A stretch of DNA of 64,000 nt, taken from Deltaproteobacteria bacterium Ga0077539. Lineage in GTDB: Bacteria; Myxococcota_A; Polyangia; Polyangiales; Ga0077539. Made by a program: the position numbers and the translations under genes. Below are positions 42,468 to 51,324 of this stretch, piece by piece. The DNA is taken from the NCBI GenBank assembly GCA_001465015.1, contig LNEO01000123.1:1-64000 (forward strand), given 5' to 3'. Under the pieces are notes generated by a model. That model made no database searches. It had not been told where the DNA came from and was given only the letters and a program-made list of their open reading frames with translations. Numbering within the stretch: the stretch's first letter is position 1; each line of letters begins with the position of its first letter.

Positions 42468-43796
42468 TCACCCCGCTGGACCGCCTTCTGCGTTGGTCGT
42501 TCGACCTGCATCTGCGCTGTTGTAGTCGATCGTCGGCGTGCGCTCCGCCGCGTCGCGATCGAGCCGGCGAGCGAGCGAGCGAGCCCACACGACGCTGAGT
42601 CCAAAGGCAAACCCAGCGCGGAGCGCAGGCTCTCGATCGAGCGTCGATCGCAGCGGAAACCCAACTCGAGACACCTCGTCGCGAACCGTCGCACACACCG
42701 CCACGCGCCCTGCAGGCAGCGGCGCGGCGTCCCATCGCTGCTCGTGCCCGCGCTCGTCGCCGGACAGGCCGATCCAGCGGGCGCTCACCGATCGGCCCTC
42801 GCGCTGCATCGTCAGCATCCGAGCGCCCGATGAGCGCGCGACGCTGGCTTCGATCTCCGACCAGTAGCGCACGCCCTCGGCCGATCGCGACTCGACCCGC
42901 ACGTTGCGCAGCGAGCGCCAGACCTGCGAATAACGCGCTGGATCGCTGATCCAACGGTCGAAATCGTGGATCGTGCCCGAGGCGCCGATGCACGCGCTCG
43001 CTTGGATCACCGCGCCGTTCGGCGCGAGCGTCACGGCGCCGATCGCTCCTCGCGAGCTTCCGACGAGCGCCCGCGCGTATTCTGGGAGCGGTGCGAGCGG
43101 AACGTTGTTGGGTGGCGTCGGCGCGACGGCCGTCCGACGCAGCCGACGCACGAGCGAGAGCGTGAGCAACAGGCTGACCGCAGCGGTCATCATCGACACG
43201 GCAGCGCCGCCCCGACTCGCGATCTGACGAAACAGCCAGTGGCCTTGGCTCGGATCACCCCACGAAGAGCAACAGACCAGCGTCCCACCGTCGGCGTCTT
43301 CGAACAGATCCCACCGCGCCGCGCCGGGCCCGAGATCCGACCGGACGATGGCAACGTCGATGCGACGGCCGTTGACCACGCGCAGCGCGGCGTTTGTCTC
43401 GAGATCGAAGATCGACGCGACCGCGTGAAACCGAAATCCGACGCTCGTGCCGCGCCTGCTCTGCACGGACACGTCGCGCAGCACGGTCATGAAGTCTCCG
43501 TAGCGCTCGGGCGTCGCGATCACCGAACGGACCTCGGCGATGGGCGCGGGAACCTTGCAGAGCACAGTGACCTTCGCCCGCGGTCCCGCGTCCATGTCGT
43601 CGACGAGCACCACGGCGCCCGACTCCGCCAGGCTGCGCAGCGTCGCCCGGGTCGCGGCGTCTGGCGCGCCGAGCAAGGGTCCCGGGCTGACCTGCGAGAG
43701 CGCGTCGAGGGCGATCGTCGAGGCCGAGGCGACTCCGACCGCGCCGGTGGCGAGCAGCGAACGGCGAGCGAGCTTGACGGACAGCGGTGACTGCAA
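42468..43796 (-). CDS. tandem SRPBCC/START-like domain protein
   Basis: A 442-residue exported or membrane-anchored protein. The N-terminus (MQSPLSVKLARRSLLATGAV) has a Tat-like RR and a hydrophobic run. Two SRPBCC/coenzyme Q-binding-like regions follow: residues ~55-200 (VTVLCKVPAPIAEVRSVIAT, SVGFRFHAVASIFDLETNA) and ~260-400, separated by a transmembrane segment (MMTAAVSLLLTLSLVRRL). The TTG at 43796 is preceded by GGAGG (43803-43807), making it a better start than an open frame to 43874 that would run into the divergent gene. Such folds bind hydrophobic ligands. Confidence 0.65.
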   Translation of the reverse strand: MQSPLSVKLARRSLLATGAVGVASASTIALDALSQVSPGPLLGAPDAATRATLRSLAESGAVVLVDDMDAGPRAKVTVLCKVPAPIAEVRSVIATPERYGDFMTVLRDVSVQSRRGTSVGFRFHAVASIFDLETNAALRVVNGRRIDVAIVRSDLGPGAARWDLFEDADGGTLVCCSSWGDPSQGHWLFRQIASRGGAAVSMMTAAVSLLLTLSLVRRLRRTAVAPTPPNNVPLAPLPEYARALVGSSRGAIGAVTLAPNGAVIQASACIGASGTIHDFDRWISDPARYSQVWRSLRNVRVESRSAEGVRYWSEIEASVARSSGARMLTMQREGRSVSARWIGLSGDERGHEQRWDAAPLPAGRVAVCATVRDEVSRVGFPLRSTLDREPALRAGFAFGLSVVWARSLARRLDRDAAERTPTIDYNSADAGRTTNAEGGPAG

Positions 43797-43802
43797 GAAG
43801 AA

Positions 43803-43807
43803 CCTCC
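43803..43807 (-). promoter_or_regulatory. GGAGG ribosome binding site deciding a TTG start
   Basis: On the minus strand GGAGG lies six bases before a TTG codon at 43796. This strong site supports that TTG as the start of the SRPBCC protein and removes the overlap with the divergent acyl-CoA synthetase gene. Confidence 0.65.
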
Positions 43808-43836
43808 AACGGGCAAGAAGGGTACGGAGTGCGCCA

Positions 43837-45495
43837 ATGAATCTGACCGACAGAGTGAAGAACGTCACGGACAAGGCTGCGATGTTCGCGCGGGTCGCGG
43901 TGCGAACCGGGCTGTATCAGGGGATCACCCCGAAGGGTCTGCTCGGCGCTGTGCGGACGCTCGGCCTCGGAGGCTCGGGTCCCTCTGCCATTTTTCGGAT
44001 CCACGGGCGAAATGCTCCCCACCGAATCGCCTTCGAGTATCGCGGCCGCGCGTGGACGTACGGCGGAATCGACCGTCGAATCGACCGAGTGGCCGCAGGC
44101 CTGCGCGCCGCGGGGATCTCGAAGGGAGACCGAGCGCTCGCGGTGTTGAAGAACAGCCCCGAAGTGTTCGTGATCAACTCGGCGATGTCGCGCATCGGCG
44201 CCGGAGCGGTGAGCGGTTCGTGGCGTTCGACGCCGAAAGAGCTCGACTATCTCGTGCGGCACTCGGGCGCCAAAGTGGTGTTCTTCGAAGACGAGGTCTC
44301 GGCTTCGATCGACGCGCTCGTCGAGCTCGGCGCGATCGAGAAGCGCAACGCGTACAGCGTCAACGGCGCGGTCGAGGGCTACTCATCGATCGACTCGCTC
44401 ATGCGCGAGCCGCCTGCGAAGGCGGGCGAAGAGCAAGAGGGCACGGTGATCATCTACACCTCGGGAACCACCGGAAAACCCAAAGGTGCCGTGCGCAAAT
44501 TCGCCACCGGGCAAATCGAAGGGTTCTTCGCGTTTATCCACGAGACCCCGATGCACGTCGAGGACCGCCACCTCGTTGTGTGCCCGATGTACCACTCGAC
44601 GGGCCTCGGCTTCGCGGGGATGGCGCTGATGCTCGGCGCGACGTGCGTGATCGAGCGCGATTTCGAGCCCGAGCGGTTTCTCGCGACCATCGAGCGCGAG
44701 CGGATCACGACGGCGGCGATCGTTCCGACGATGTTGCACAGGCTCATGGCGCTGCCGGATCAGGCGTTTCGTCGGCACGACCTGCGGACGCTGCGCGCGC
44801 TGTTCTGCGGCGGCGCGCAGCTGCCTGGGCCCCTCGCGACCCGCACGCTCGAGCGGCTCGGCGACGTGCTCTACAACTTCTACGGCGCGACCGAGACGGG
44901 GCTCGTGACCGTCGCGACGCCCGCGGAGCTTCGTCGCGCGCCAGGCACGATCGGACACAGCGTTTTGGGCACAGAAATCGCGCTATTTGGCGACGATGGT
45001 CGTCCCGTACCCAGGGGTCAGGTCGGCGAGCTCTTCGCGCGCAACGCGATGCTCGTGTCCGGCTACCACGCCGACGACGACGCGACGCAGTCCTCGATGC
45101 GCGACGGCTTCTTCTCTGTCGGAGACCTCGCGATGCAAGACGACCACGGCTGCTTCCACATCGTCGGTCGCAAGCGCGACATGGTGATCTCGGGCGGCGT
45201 CAACGTCTACCCGGTCGAGGTCGAAGAGGTCATCGCGGCGCACCCCGCGGTCGCGCAGGCCGCGGTCATCGGCGTCGAAGACAGCGAGTGGGGCGAGCGG
45301 CTCCGCGCCTTCGTGGTGCTGCGTCTCGACGCGCACGTGACCGCAGCAGAGCTCAAGGCGTTTGTCCGCGAGCGACTCTCGGGCCCCAAGGTCCCGCGAG
45401 AGTGGGTCTTTCTCGAGCACCTGCCGTCCAACCCGACCGGCAAGGTGCTCAAGCGCGAGCTGCGCGAGTACGACGGCAACGTCGAGAAGTGCTGA
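43837..45495 (+). CDS. acyl-CoA synthetase (AMP-binding family)
   Basis: A 552-residue ATP-dependent acyl-CoA ligase that activates a fatty or other carboxylic acid as acyl-AMP and then acyl-CoA. The ATP motif YTSGTTGKPKG is complete, and later NFYGATETG, GDLAMQDDHGCFHIVGRKRD and the C-terminal NPTGKVLKREL (with the catalytic Lys) are characteristic. The substrate is not clear; long- or medium-chain fatty acid is most likely. The start ATG at 43837 follows a purine-rich GGGCAAGAAGGG. It is convergent with the fatty acid biosynthesis operon (60 bp between stops). Confidence 0.9.
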   Translation: MNLTDRVKNVTDKAAMFARVAVRTGLYQGITPKGLLGAVRTLGLGGSGPSAIFRIHGRNAPHRIAFEYRGRAWTYGGIDRRIDRVAAGLRAAGISKGDRALAVLKNSPEVFVINSAMSRIGAGAVSGSWRSTPKELDYLVRHSGAKVVFFEDEVSASIDALVELGAIEKRNAYSVNGAVEGYSSIDSLMREPPAKAGEEQEGTVIIYTSGTTGKPKGAVRKFATGQIEGFFAFIHETPMHVEDRHLVVCPMYHSTGLGFAGMALMLGATCVIERDFEPERFLATIERERITTAAIVPTMLHRLMALPDQAFRRHDLRTLRALFCGGAQLPGPLATRTLERLGDVLYNFYGATETGLVTVATPAELRRAPGTIGHSVLGTEIALFGDDGRPVPRGQVGELFARNAMLVSGYHADDDATQSSMRDGFFSVGDLAMQDDHGCFHIVGRKRDMVISGGVNVYPVEVEEVIAAHPAVAQAAVIGVEDSEWGERLRAFVVLRLDAHVTAAELKAFVRERLSGPKVPREWVFLEHLPSNPTGKVLKRELREYDGNVEKC

Positions 45496-45555
45496 CCCCC
45501 ACAGCGGAATCAGCGGAGACAAAACCGCCCGATCGAGAGCGGATGAGCGCCCCGA

Positions 45556-45987
45556 TCAGGGCTCGATCTTGTCGACCCGCCGCTGATGCCGGCCGCCTTC
45601 GTACGCGGTCGCGTCGAACGCCTTGACCATCGCCTCGGCCATCGCGGGCCCGACGATCCTCGCCCCCATGCAGAGCACGTTGGCGTCGTTGTGTTGTCGC
45701 GAGAGCCCGGCGCTGAGCGCCTCGGAGCAGAGCGCCGCGCGAACGCCCTTGTGGCGGTTGGCGGCGATGCTGACGCCGATTCCAGAGCCACAAATCAAGA
45801 CCCCGCGAGCGACGTCGCCGGCGGCGACCTTCGCCGCGAGCGCGTGCGCGAAGTCAGGGTAGTCCACGCTGTCTGCGCTGTTGGTGCCGAGGTCCACGAG
45901 CTCGTGGCCGAGCGCGCGGATCGCATCGGCGACCGTCGCCTTCAGCGGCAGACCGGCGTGGTCGTTTGCGATCGCCCAGCGCGCCAT
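45556..45987 (-). CDS. rpiB: ribose 5-phosphate isomerase B
   Basis: A 143-residue RpiB that interconverts ribose 5-phosphate and ribulose 5-phosphate in the pentose phosphate pathway. Diagnostic residues are NDHAG near the N-terminus, CGSGIGVSIAANRHKGVRA with the catalytic Cys at about residue 66, and HNDANVL. The start ATG at 45987 overlaps the fabF stop by one base, so it is the last gene of the fatty acid operon. Its presence there is unusual but not unknown and may reflect shared growth-rate control. Confidence 0.93.
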   Translation of the reverse strand: MARWAIANDHAGLPLKATVADAIRALGHELVDLGTNSADSVDYPDFAHALAAKVAAGDVARGVLICGSGIGVSIAANRHKGVRAALCSEALSAGLSRQHNDANVLCMGARIVGPAMAEAMVKAFDATAYEGGRHQRRVDKIEP

Positions 45988-47222
45988 CAAACGCTCCTGA
46001 CGATGAGGGTCGTGTTGACGCCGCCGAAGCCGAACGCGTTGCTCATCGCCACGCTGATCTTCTTCTCGCGCCCCACGTTGGGGACAAAGTCGAGGTCGCA
46101 GCCCTCGTCGGGGTTGTCCAGGTTGATGGTCGGCGGAATCTGCCCTCGTTGAAGGGCGAGACACGCGATGGCGGCCTCGACCGCCCCTGCCGCGCCGAGC
46201 AGGTGGCCCGTCATCGACTTCGTCGAGCTCACCATCAACGAGTCAGCGGCCGCGCCGAACACGCGGCGAATGCCCTTGGCCTCTTGCACATCGCCCGCCG
46301 GAGTGCTCGTCGCATGCGCGTTGAGATAGCCCACCGTCGAGGCGTCGATCTTCGCATCCTCGAACGCGGCTCGCATCGCGCGCTGCGCGCCCTCGCTCTC
46401 GGCGGGGGGATTGGTGATGTGAAACGCGTCGTCGCTGGCGCCGTAGCCGATGAGCTCGCAGTAGATCCTCGCGCCGCGGGCCTTGGCGCGCTCGTACTCT
46501 TCGAGCACGAGGATGCCAGCGCCCTCGCCCATCACGAAGCCGTCGCGGTCTTTGTCCCACGGACGGCTCGCGCGCTGGGGCTCGTCGTTGCGCGTCGAGA
46601 GGGCCTTGAGCGCGTTGAAGCCCGAGATGCCGAGCATCGTGACCGCGGCCTCGGCGCCGCCGGCGAAGATCACGTCCGCCGCGCCGCGGCGGATCGCGTG
46701 CATCGACTCGCCGATCGCGTGCGCACCCGACGAGCACGCGCTGGTCGTGCAGTAGTTGGGTCCGCGAAGACCCAGGCGAATCGCGAGCTGACCGGCGGCC
46801 ATGTTCGCGATCGTTCCTGGGATGAAGTACGGCGAGACCCTGTGCGGTCCCTTCTCGTACAGCGTTTTGGTGTTGGTCTCGATGAAGTCGATGCCGCCGA
46901 GGCCGACGCCGACGATGCAGCCGATGCGGTCGCGCTCGGCGTTGTCGAGCGTGCCGAGCCCGGCGTCTTGCCAGGCGAGCACGCCCGCGCCGATCGCGAT
47001 CTGCGCGAAGCGCCCCATCTCTTTGACCTTCTTGGCCTCCATATAGGCCTTCGGGTCGAAGCCCTTCACCTCACCGGCGAACTTCGTCTCGTACTTCTCG
47101 GTGTCGAAGAGCGTGATCGGGCCGATGCCCGAGCGCCCATCCATCAGGTTCTTCCAGCACTCCTCGACGCCGCTGCCCACGGGAGTGAGCAAGCCGAGGC
47201 CTGTGACGACGACACGACGCAT
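45987..47222 (-). CDS. fabF: beta-ketoacyl-ACP synthase II
   Basis: A 411-residue KAS II that condenses malonyl-ACP with acyl-ACP in fatty acid elongation. The catalytic triad is Cys163 in TTSACSSGAH, His in AHATSTPAGD near 304, and His in MTGHLLGAAG near 341. The length and GLGLLTPVGSG N-terminus match FabF rather than FabB, although KAS I and KAS II are close. It lies 33 bp downstream of acpP, as in the usual operon order, and overlaps rpiB. Confidence 0.95.
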   Translation of the reverse strand: MRRVVVTGLGLLTPVGSGVEECWKNLMDGRSGIGPITLFDTEKYETKFAGEVKGFDPKAYMEAKKVKEMGRFAQIAIGAGVLAWQDAGLGTLDNAERDRIGCIVGVGLGGIDFIETNTKTLYEKGPHRVSPYFIPGTIANMAAGQLAIRLGLRGPNYCTTSACSSGAHAIGESMHAIRRGAADVIFAGGAEAAVTMLGISGFNALKALSTRNDEPQRASRPWDKDRDGFVMGEGAGILVLEEYERAKARGARIYCELIGYGASDDAFHITNPPAESEGAQRAMRAAFEDAKIDASTVGYLNAHATSTPAGDVQEAKGIRRVFGAAADSLMVSSTKSMTGHLLGAAGAVEAAIACLALQRGQIPPTINLDNPDEGCDLDFVPNVGREKKISVAMSNAFGFGGVNTTLIVRSV

Positions 47223-47254
47223 GACGACTGGGGCGCTCCGGATTTGCGGTGGTG

Positions 47255-47494
47255 TCAGCGGCGCGCGCTGCGCGCCTGGATGTAGTCGATCGCGTCCTGA
47301 ACGGTGCGGATCTTCTCGGTGTCTTCGTCGGGAATGTCGATCTCGAACGCCTCTTCGAAGGCGAGCACGAGCTCGACGATCGCGAGCGAGTCCGCGCCGA
47401 GGTCGTTGATGAACGACGACTCAGACTTCACGTCCTCGATCGCCACCGACAAACTCTTGGCGATGACTTCCCTCACCCTCTGCGCGATGTCCAT
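47255..47494 (-). CDS. acpP: acyl carrier protein
   Basis: A 79-residue carrier protein. The phosphopantetheine attachment Ser36 lies in [11 protein letters not shown], the expected DSL motif, with the acidic helix II ([14 protein letters not shown]) following. The start ATG fits a small, acidic protein. It sits between fabG and fabF in the fatty acid operon, the classic position. The C-terminus ARSARR is slightly basic, a common variation. Confidence 0.96.
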   Translation of the reverse strand: MDIAQRVREVIAKSLSVAIEDVKSESSFINDLGADSLAIVELVLAFEEAFEIDIPDEDTEKIRTVQDAIDYIQARSARR

Positions 47495-47585
47495 CCAGCT
47501 CTCTCCTGTGCGGGAATCTTTCCCGTTGTTTCGTCGCTCACTGTCAATGCACGAGCGTGGCGGCGCGTGGGTACACGCGGGACCG

Positions 47586-48344
47586 TCACACGTAAAGTCC
47601 CCCGTTGACCCGAAGTACGGTCCCGGTCACGAACGCAGCCTCTTCCGAAGCCAGATATGACACGGCGGCGGCCACTTCTTCGGCCTTACCGAGGCGAGCC
47701 AGCGGCGTGGCCTCGATAAATTTCTTCTTCACCTCGTCGGGGAGCGACGAGGTCATGTCGGTCTCGATGAAGCCCGGGCTGACGACGTTGGCCGTCACGT
47801 TTCGGCTGCCGTACTCACGAGCGATCGACTTGGAGAGCGCGATGAGGCCGCCCTTGGCCGCGGCGTACGCCGCCTGCCCTGCGTTGCCCATCTCTCCGAC
47901 GATCGAGCTCATGAACACGAGCCGGCCCCATTTCTGGCGCATCATCACGCGGATCGCCGCCCGAGCGAGGTACGTCGGGCCCTGCAAATCGACGGACAAA
48001 ACGTGCGCGAGGTCCTCGTCCTTCATGCGAAGGAGCAGGCCGTCGCGCGTGACGCCTGCGTTGGCGACGGCGATGTGAAGGCCCTTCTTGCGACCGGCGA
48101 GGTCGTCGACGGCCTTGGTGACGGCCTCGGAGCTCGCCGCGTCGAACGGCAGCAGCTCGCCGTCGGAGCCCGCCGCGCGAACCTGCGCGAGCGTCTCGTT
48201 GGCGGCCGCTTCGTTGCTCTGAAAATTGATCGCGACGTACGCGCCTTGCTTCGCGAGCGAGACGCACGTAGCGCGGCCGATTCCGCGGGAGCCGCCGGTG
48301 ACGAGGGCCACCTTGCCGCTGAGGTCGAAGAGCGTCGAAGCCAT
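47586..48344 (-). CDS. fabG: 3-oxoacyl-ACP reductase
   Basis: A 252-residue short-chain dehydrogenase that reduces 3-oxoacyl-ACP with NADPH. The cofactor motif GGSRGIGRA occupies residues 17-25, NAGV follows, and the catalytic Ser/Tyr/Lys appear as [10 protein letters not shown] and YAAAKGG. The C-terminal VNGGLYV is the FabG signature. It is upstream of acpP by 91 bp and downstream of fabD by 112 bp. A TATCAC hexamer ten bases before the ATG could be a weak internal -10. Confidence 0.95.
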   Translation of the reverse strand: MASTLFDLSGKVALVTGGSRGIGRATCVSLAKQGAYVAINFQSNEAAANETLAQVRAAGSDGELLPFDAASSEAVTKAVDDLAGRKKGLHIAVANAGVTRDGLLLRMKDEDLAHVLSVDLQGPTYLARAAIRVMMRQKWGRLVFMSSIVGEMGNAGQAAYAAAKGGLIALSKSIAREYGSRNVTANVVSPGFIETDMTSSLPDEVKKKFIEATPLARLGKAEEVAAAVSYLASEEAAFVTGTVLRVNGGLYV

Positions 48345-48456
48345 GCGGGCGGCGGTGATACCCCGTTCAACCCCCGTTGAAAAGCGGCGCGAACGTAACG
48401 CACGTGCGAACCGCGCTTCGCCTCGCGGTGACGCACGAGGACGTCTCGACGATTGT

Positions 48457-49425
48457 TTACGAATGTGACGACAGCGCAGCCACCGCGGCGTCGAGCGACG
48501 CAGGGTCGAACACGTTGTGAACGACCGCCGGGCGATGCACGCGCTTGATCAATCCTGCGAGGACTTTTCCAGGTCCGATCTCGACGAATGTCGTGACGCC
48601 GCGCTCGACCATGAGCCGAACCGACTGCTCCCAGCGCACCGCGCCGGCGACTTGATCGACCAGGAGCTGCCGGACTCGAGCGGCGCTGTCGTTGGCCTGG
48701 GCGTCGAAGTTAGCCACGACCGAGACCGCAGGGTCTTTCACGGAAATCGTCTCGAGCGCCTCGCGGACGCGATCGGCGGCCGACTTCATGAGCGAGCAAT
48801 GAAAGGGCGCGCTGACCTTCAACGGAATCGCGCGTCCTCCGGCTTCGCCCACGAGCTGCGAGAGCCTGGCGACGGCGTCGGCGTGCCCCGCGACGACGAT
48901 CTGACCCGGCGCGTTGTAGTTCGCCGGAGAAACGACGCGGCCAGCGAGCTCTGCGACGACGCGGCCGCAGAGCGCGACGAGGGCGTCGGCGTCCGTCCCC
49001 ATGACGGCTGCCATGGCGCCCTCGCCCACGGGAACAGCTTCTTGCATCGCGCGTCCTCGCAGACGCACCAGCCTCACGGTGTCCTCGAAGCTGATCGCGC
49101 CCGAGCACACGAGCGCGCTGTACTCACCGAGCGAGTGCCCCGCGACGAGCACTGGAGAAAGGCCAGACAGCTGCTCGCGCAACGCTTCGAGCGCGGCGAC
49201 GCTCGCCGTCAAGATCGCGGGCTGGGTGTTCTCCGTGAGCGTGAGCTGCTCGGCGGGACCTTCGAAGCACAGCGTCGAGAGCGGCAGCGGGTCTGCCGAG
49301 AGTCCCTCGAGGGCGCGATCGGCGCGCTCGAACACAGCGCGCGCGGCGGCAGAACGCTCGGACAACGCGCGCCCCATTCCGACCTCCTGTGACCCCTGTC
49401 CAGGAAAGACAAACGCAACGGTCAT
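48457..49425 (-). CDS. fabD: malonyl CoA-acyl carrier protein transacylase
   Basis: A 322-residue enzyme that moves malonyl from CoA to ACP. The nucleophilic Ser98 lies in GHSLGE, with FVFPGQGSQ at the N-terminus and APFHCSLM later (His). The family length of ~310 is matched. It follows the rpmF gene in the minus-strand operon (45 bp gap). A fabH or plsX gene normally found between rpmF and fabD is absent here, so initiation enzymes must lie elsewhere. Confidence 0.95.
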   Translation of the reverse strand: MTVAFVFPGQGSQEVGMGRALSERSAAARAVFERADRALEGLSADPLPLSTLCFEGPAEQLTLTENTQPAILTASVAALEALREQLSGLSPVLVAGHSLGEYSALVCSGAISFEDTVRLVRLRGRAMQEAVPVGEGAMAAVMGTDADALVALCGRVVAELAGRVVSPANYNAPGQIVVAGHADAVARLSQLVGEAGGRAIPLKVSAPFHCSLMKSAADRVREALETISVKDPAVSVVANFDAQANDSAARVRQLLVDQVAGAVRWEQSVRLMVERGVTTFVEIGPGKVLAGLIKRVHRPAVVHNVFDPASLDAAVAALSSHS

Positions 49426-49470
49426 CGCACCGCTCCACTCGAAATGGGATCGAACGCCTCTCGGCGGAAA

Positions 49471-49674
49471 TCAGCCCTGCGCGGGCGCTTCGGGAGCGGC
49501 CTTCTCGACGACCGAGACGCCGTCATAGAAGCCACACGCCGGGCACACGCGGTGCGGGCGCATGGTCTCGCCGCAGTTCGTGCAACGGCTCAACGTCGGG
49601 GCAGACACCTTGTCATGATTGGCACGGCGCGAGTCGCGCTTCGAGCGCGGGGTCCTTCTCTTCGGAACAGCCAC
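49471..49674 (-). CDS. rpmF: 50S ribosomal protein L32
   Basis: A 67-residue L32 (AVPKRRTPRSKRDSRRANHD). The zinc ribbon has four Cys: CTNCG and CPACG. The start is a GTG at 49674, with an AAGGAG Shine-Dalgarno seven bases before it; an in-frame codon 16 residues upstream would add non-family sequence. It lies 15 bp after the yceD stop, the typical yceD-rpmF pair, so translation of the two is linked. Confidence 0.95.
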   Translation of the reverse strand: MAVPKRRTPRSKRDSRRANHDKVSAPTLSRCTNCGETMRPHRVCPACGFYDGVSVVEKAAPEAPAQG

Positions 49675-49688
49675 AGTACAACTCCTTG

Positions 49689-50219
49689 CTACTTCGTTTT
49701 GAACTTCTCGAGCGCCGCCCATCGCGGGTCGGGCCCAGGCTTGTTGTCACCCTCGACGGCCGGGGGCGCGCAGTCTTCGTGCGTCGGGTGCGCAGGCAGC
49801 TCGACGAGGATCTGCTCACGGACCCACTGCGACAGGTCGATCTTCTCGTCGTGATACACGTCGAGGTCGAGCTCATCCGCGGTGAGTTCGTGTTCTTGTC
49901 CGTGCTTCGCAGCCTTGGCGCGGGCGCTCGACGCGGGCTCGAGCAACAACGACGTCGTGCACGAAACGTCGAGCTCGAGCGCCTCGAGGCAACGCACGCA
50001 CGTCCCACGAACGCGCACCGAGCCGCGCACGTTGAGCACCACGGTCCCGTCACCGTCGCCAGCCTTGTCCAATCGGACGCGCAGCGACCCTGCGGGGTCC
50101 GCGGCCGGCTGCAGTTCGGTCCCCGAGAGCACCTCGCCGAGCCACGCCGCATCGACTGCAGGCTCGAGGTCGAGACCGCTGTCCGAGAGATCGCGGAGCT
50201 GAATAATCGGGAGCACCAT
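49689..50219 (-). CDS. yceD: DUF177/YceD-family protein
   Basis: A 176-residue YceD/DUF177 protein. The conserved TCVRCLEALELDV block is present, with acidic residues in the later ELTADELDLDVYHDEKIDL. In other bacteria YceD is linked to 23S rRNA metabolism and is the usual upstream neighbour of rpmF. Here it is the first gene of the operon with a consensus-like promoter upstream. The C-terminus, rich in Pro and Asp, is variable across the family. Confidence 0.88.
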   Translation of the reverse strand: MVLPIIQLRDLSDSGLDLEPAVDAAWLGEVLSGTELQPAADPAGSLRVRLDKAGDGDGTVVLNVRGSVRVRGTCVRCLEALELDVSCTTSLLLEPASSARAKAAKHGQEHELTADELDLDVYHDEKIDLSQWVREQILVELPAHPTHEDCAPPAVEGDNKPGPDPRWAALEKFKTK

Positions 50220-50242
50220 GGGGGTGTTTTTCGGGGCGCGCG

Positions 50243-50271
50243 AAACTAGAGGGAGCGTGTGGGGGTGTCAA
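50243..50271 (-). promoter_or_regulatory. candidate sigma70 promoter of the yceD-rpmF-fab operon
   Basis: TTGACA (50266-50271) is a perfect -35; TAGTTT (50243-50248) is a weaker -10; spacer 17 bp. It lies 24 bp upstream of the yceD start, on the minus strand. Confidence 0.6.
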
Positions 50272-50292
50272 GCGGTACACTGCCCTCGTCAG

Positions 50293-50466
50293 ATGCCATT
50301 CGAATCGACCACCCGGCTGGCGGCGATCGCGGGCGCGGCCGTCATCGTGTCGATCGCGATGCGCCTCGCGTCCGCGTGGATCGAGCGTCGATGGCGTCAA
50401 CGAGCGCTGTCGGCGGTGCGCGATTCGCGCGCGGGCGAGACGGCGAACACCCCGGTGAATCGCTGA
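50293..50466 (+). CDS. 57-residue small membrane protein
   Basis: A 57-residue protein with one predicted transmembrane segment (LAAIAGAAVIVSIAMRLASA) and a basic C-terminal half (WIERRWRQRALSAVRDSR). The TGA overlaps the ATG of the next gene (TGATG), arguing for a real translated frame. It is followed by two further genes in the same direction, of unknown role. A TACACT hexamer lies 11 bp before the ATG. Function is not known; it may anchor the next protein to the membrane. Confidence 0.55.
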   Translation: MPFESTTRLAAIAGAAVIVSIAMRLASAWIERRWRQRALSAVRDSRAGETANTPVNR

Positions 50467-51323
50467 TGGACAAGCTGATCGGATACTTCGCGAACCACAC
50501 CGAGGGCCTCCGAGCGGCGCTCGCGATCGACGGCGACGCCCTGCGCGCCCCGAGCGAGCCAAAGATCCTCGGATGGAGCCTCGTCTCGTCGTTTCGAGGC
50601 GAGCCGCTGGTGAAATCGCGCCCCAACGAACCGCGCGAGGCGGTCGACACGCGCATGGTGTTCGACGGCGTTCGAACGGACAGCGCTCTGGTGGCGCTTC
50701 GGTATAGCTCCCTCGGCGGCGACAGCCTCGACGCGGGCGGGCCGTTTCGCTTCGGCTGGTGGAGCGGCGTGGTCGTCGGAGCGCACGAGCGATCGCCGCA
50801 GCTCAGGGCGGCGATCTTGACGCGCTCGTCGGATTTTCTCGCGCGCATCGCGGGCCCTCGCAGCAGCGGGCACGGCGTGTTCGCGCTGTTTCTCTCGCGG
50901 ATTCACGCGTTGGTCGGGATCGACGAGGCCCAGCCGGATCGCGCGTCGATCGAGCGCGCCCTCGCCGAGACGCTCGGCGTGTGGGCCGAGGAGTGCGCCC
51001 GCGTCAACGAGCCCGCCGGCTCGCTGGTGATCGGCGTCAGCCACCGCGACATGCTCGCGGTGGCCGCGCGCGCGAGCGCCCTTCGCTCGATCCGTCGCAA
51101 CGGAATGCGCGACCGCGCCCTCCTCGATCGCCTGCGCGGCAAAGAGCTGGGAAAGCTCGACCCCGAGCGGCTTCGCTATCTGTGGATCACCACGGACGCG
51201 CCGTCGAGCGCCGACGGGCAAGCTGCCCAAGAGCCCGCAGCGCCGTGGGTCGTTCACCGCGGCGCGACGGGGATCATTCTCTCTGTGGACAGGGCGTGCG
51301 ATCTTCGAGCGACGGAGCTGTGA
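50466..51323 (+). CDS. hypothetical protein, possibly a degenerate glutamine amidotransferase-like fold
   Basis: A 285-residue soluble protein. The order of strands GWSLVSSFRGEPLVKSRP, VRTDSALVALRYSSLGG and FGWWSGVVVGAHERSP loosely resembles class II glutamine amidotransferases, where a GWG block and an RxS block flank the substrate site. The N-terminal nucleophilic Cys required for catalysis is absent (MDKLIGYF). The protein, if of that fold, cannot be a normal amidotransferase. It is coupled to the small membrane protein upstream. I hold this family idea loosely; the safest reading is hypothetical. Confidence 0.5.
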   Translation: MDKLIGYFANHTEGLRAALAIDGDALRAPSEPKILGWSLVSSFRGEPLVKSRPNEPREAVDTRMVFDGVRTDSALVALRYSSLGGDSLDAGGPFRFGWWSGVVVGAHERSPQLRAAILTRSSDFLARIAGPRSSGHGVFALFLSRIHALVGIDEAQPDRASIERALAETLGVWAEECARVNEPAGSLVIGVSHRDMLAVAARASALRSIRRNGMRDRALLDRLRGKELGKLDPERLRYLWITTDAPSSADGQAAQEPAAPWVVHRGATGIILSVDRACDLRATEL

Positions 51324-51324
51324 C

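Noticed and set aside
43796-43874. 26-codon N-terminal extension of the SRPBCC gene
   Set aside because: It would overlap the divergent synthetase start, whereas a TTG with GGAGG six bases upstream gives a clean start at 43796.
43837-45495. Reading the AMP-binding gene as a nonribosomal peptide synthetase adenylation domain
   Set aside because: There is no condensation or carrier domain, the protein is a stand-alone 552-residue ligase, and it ends with the acyl-CoA ligase C-terminal signature.
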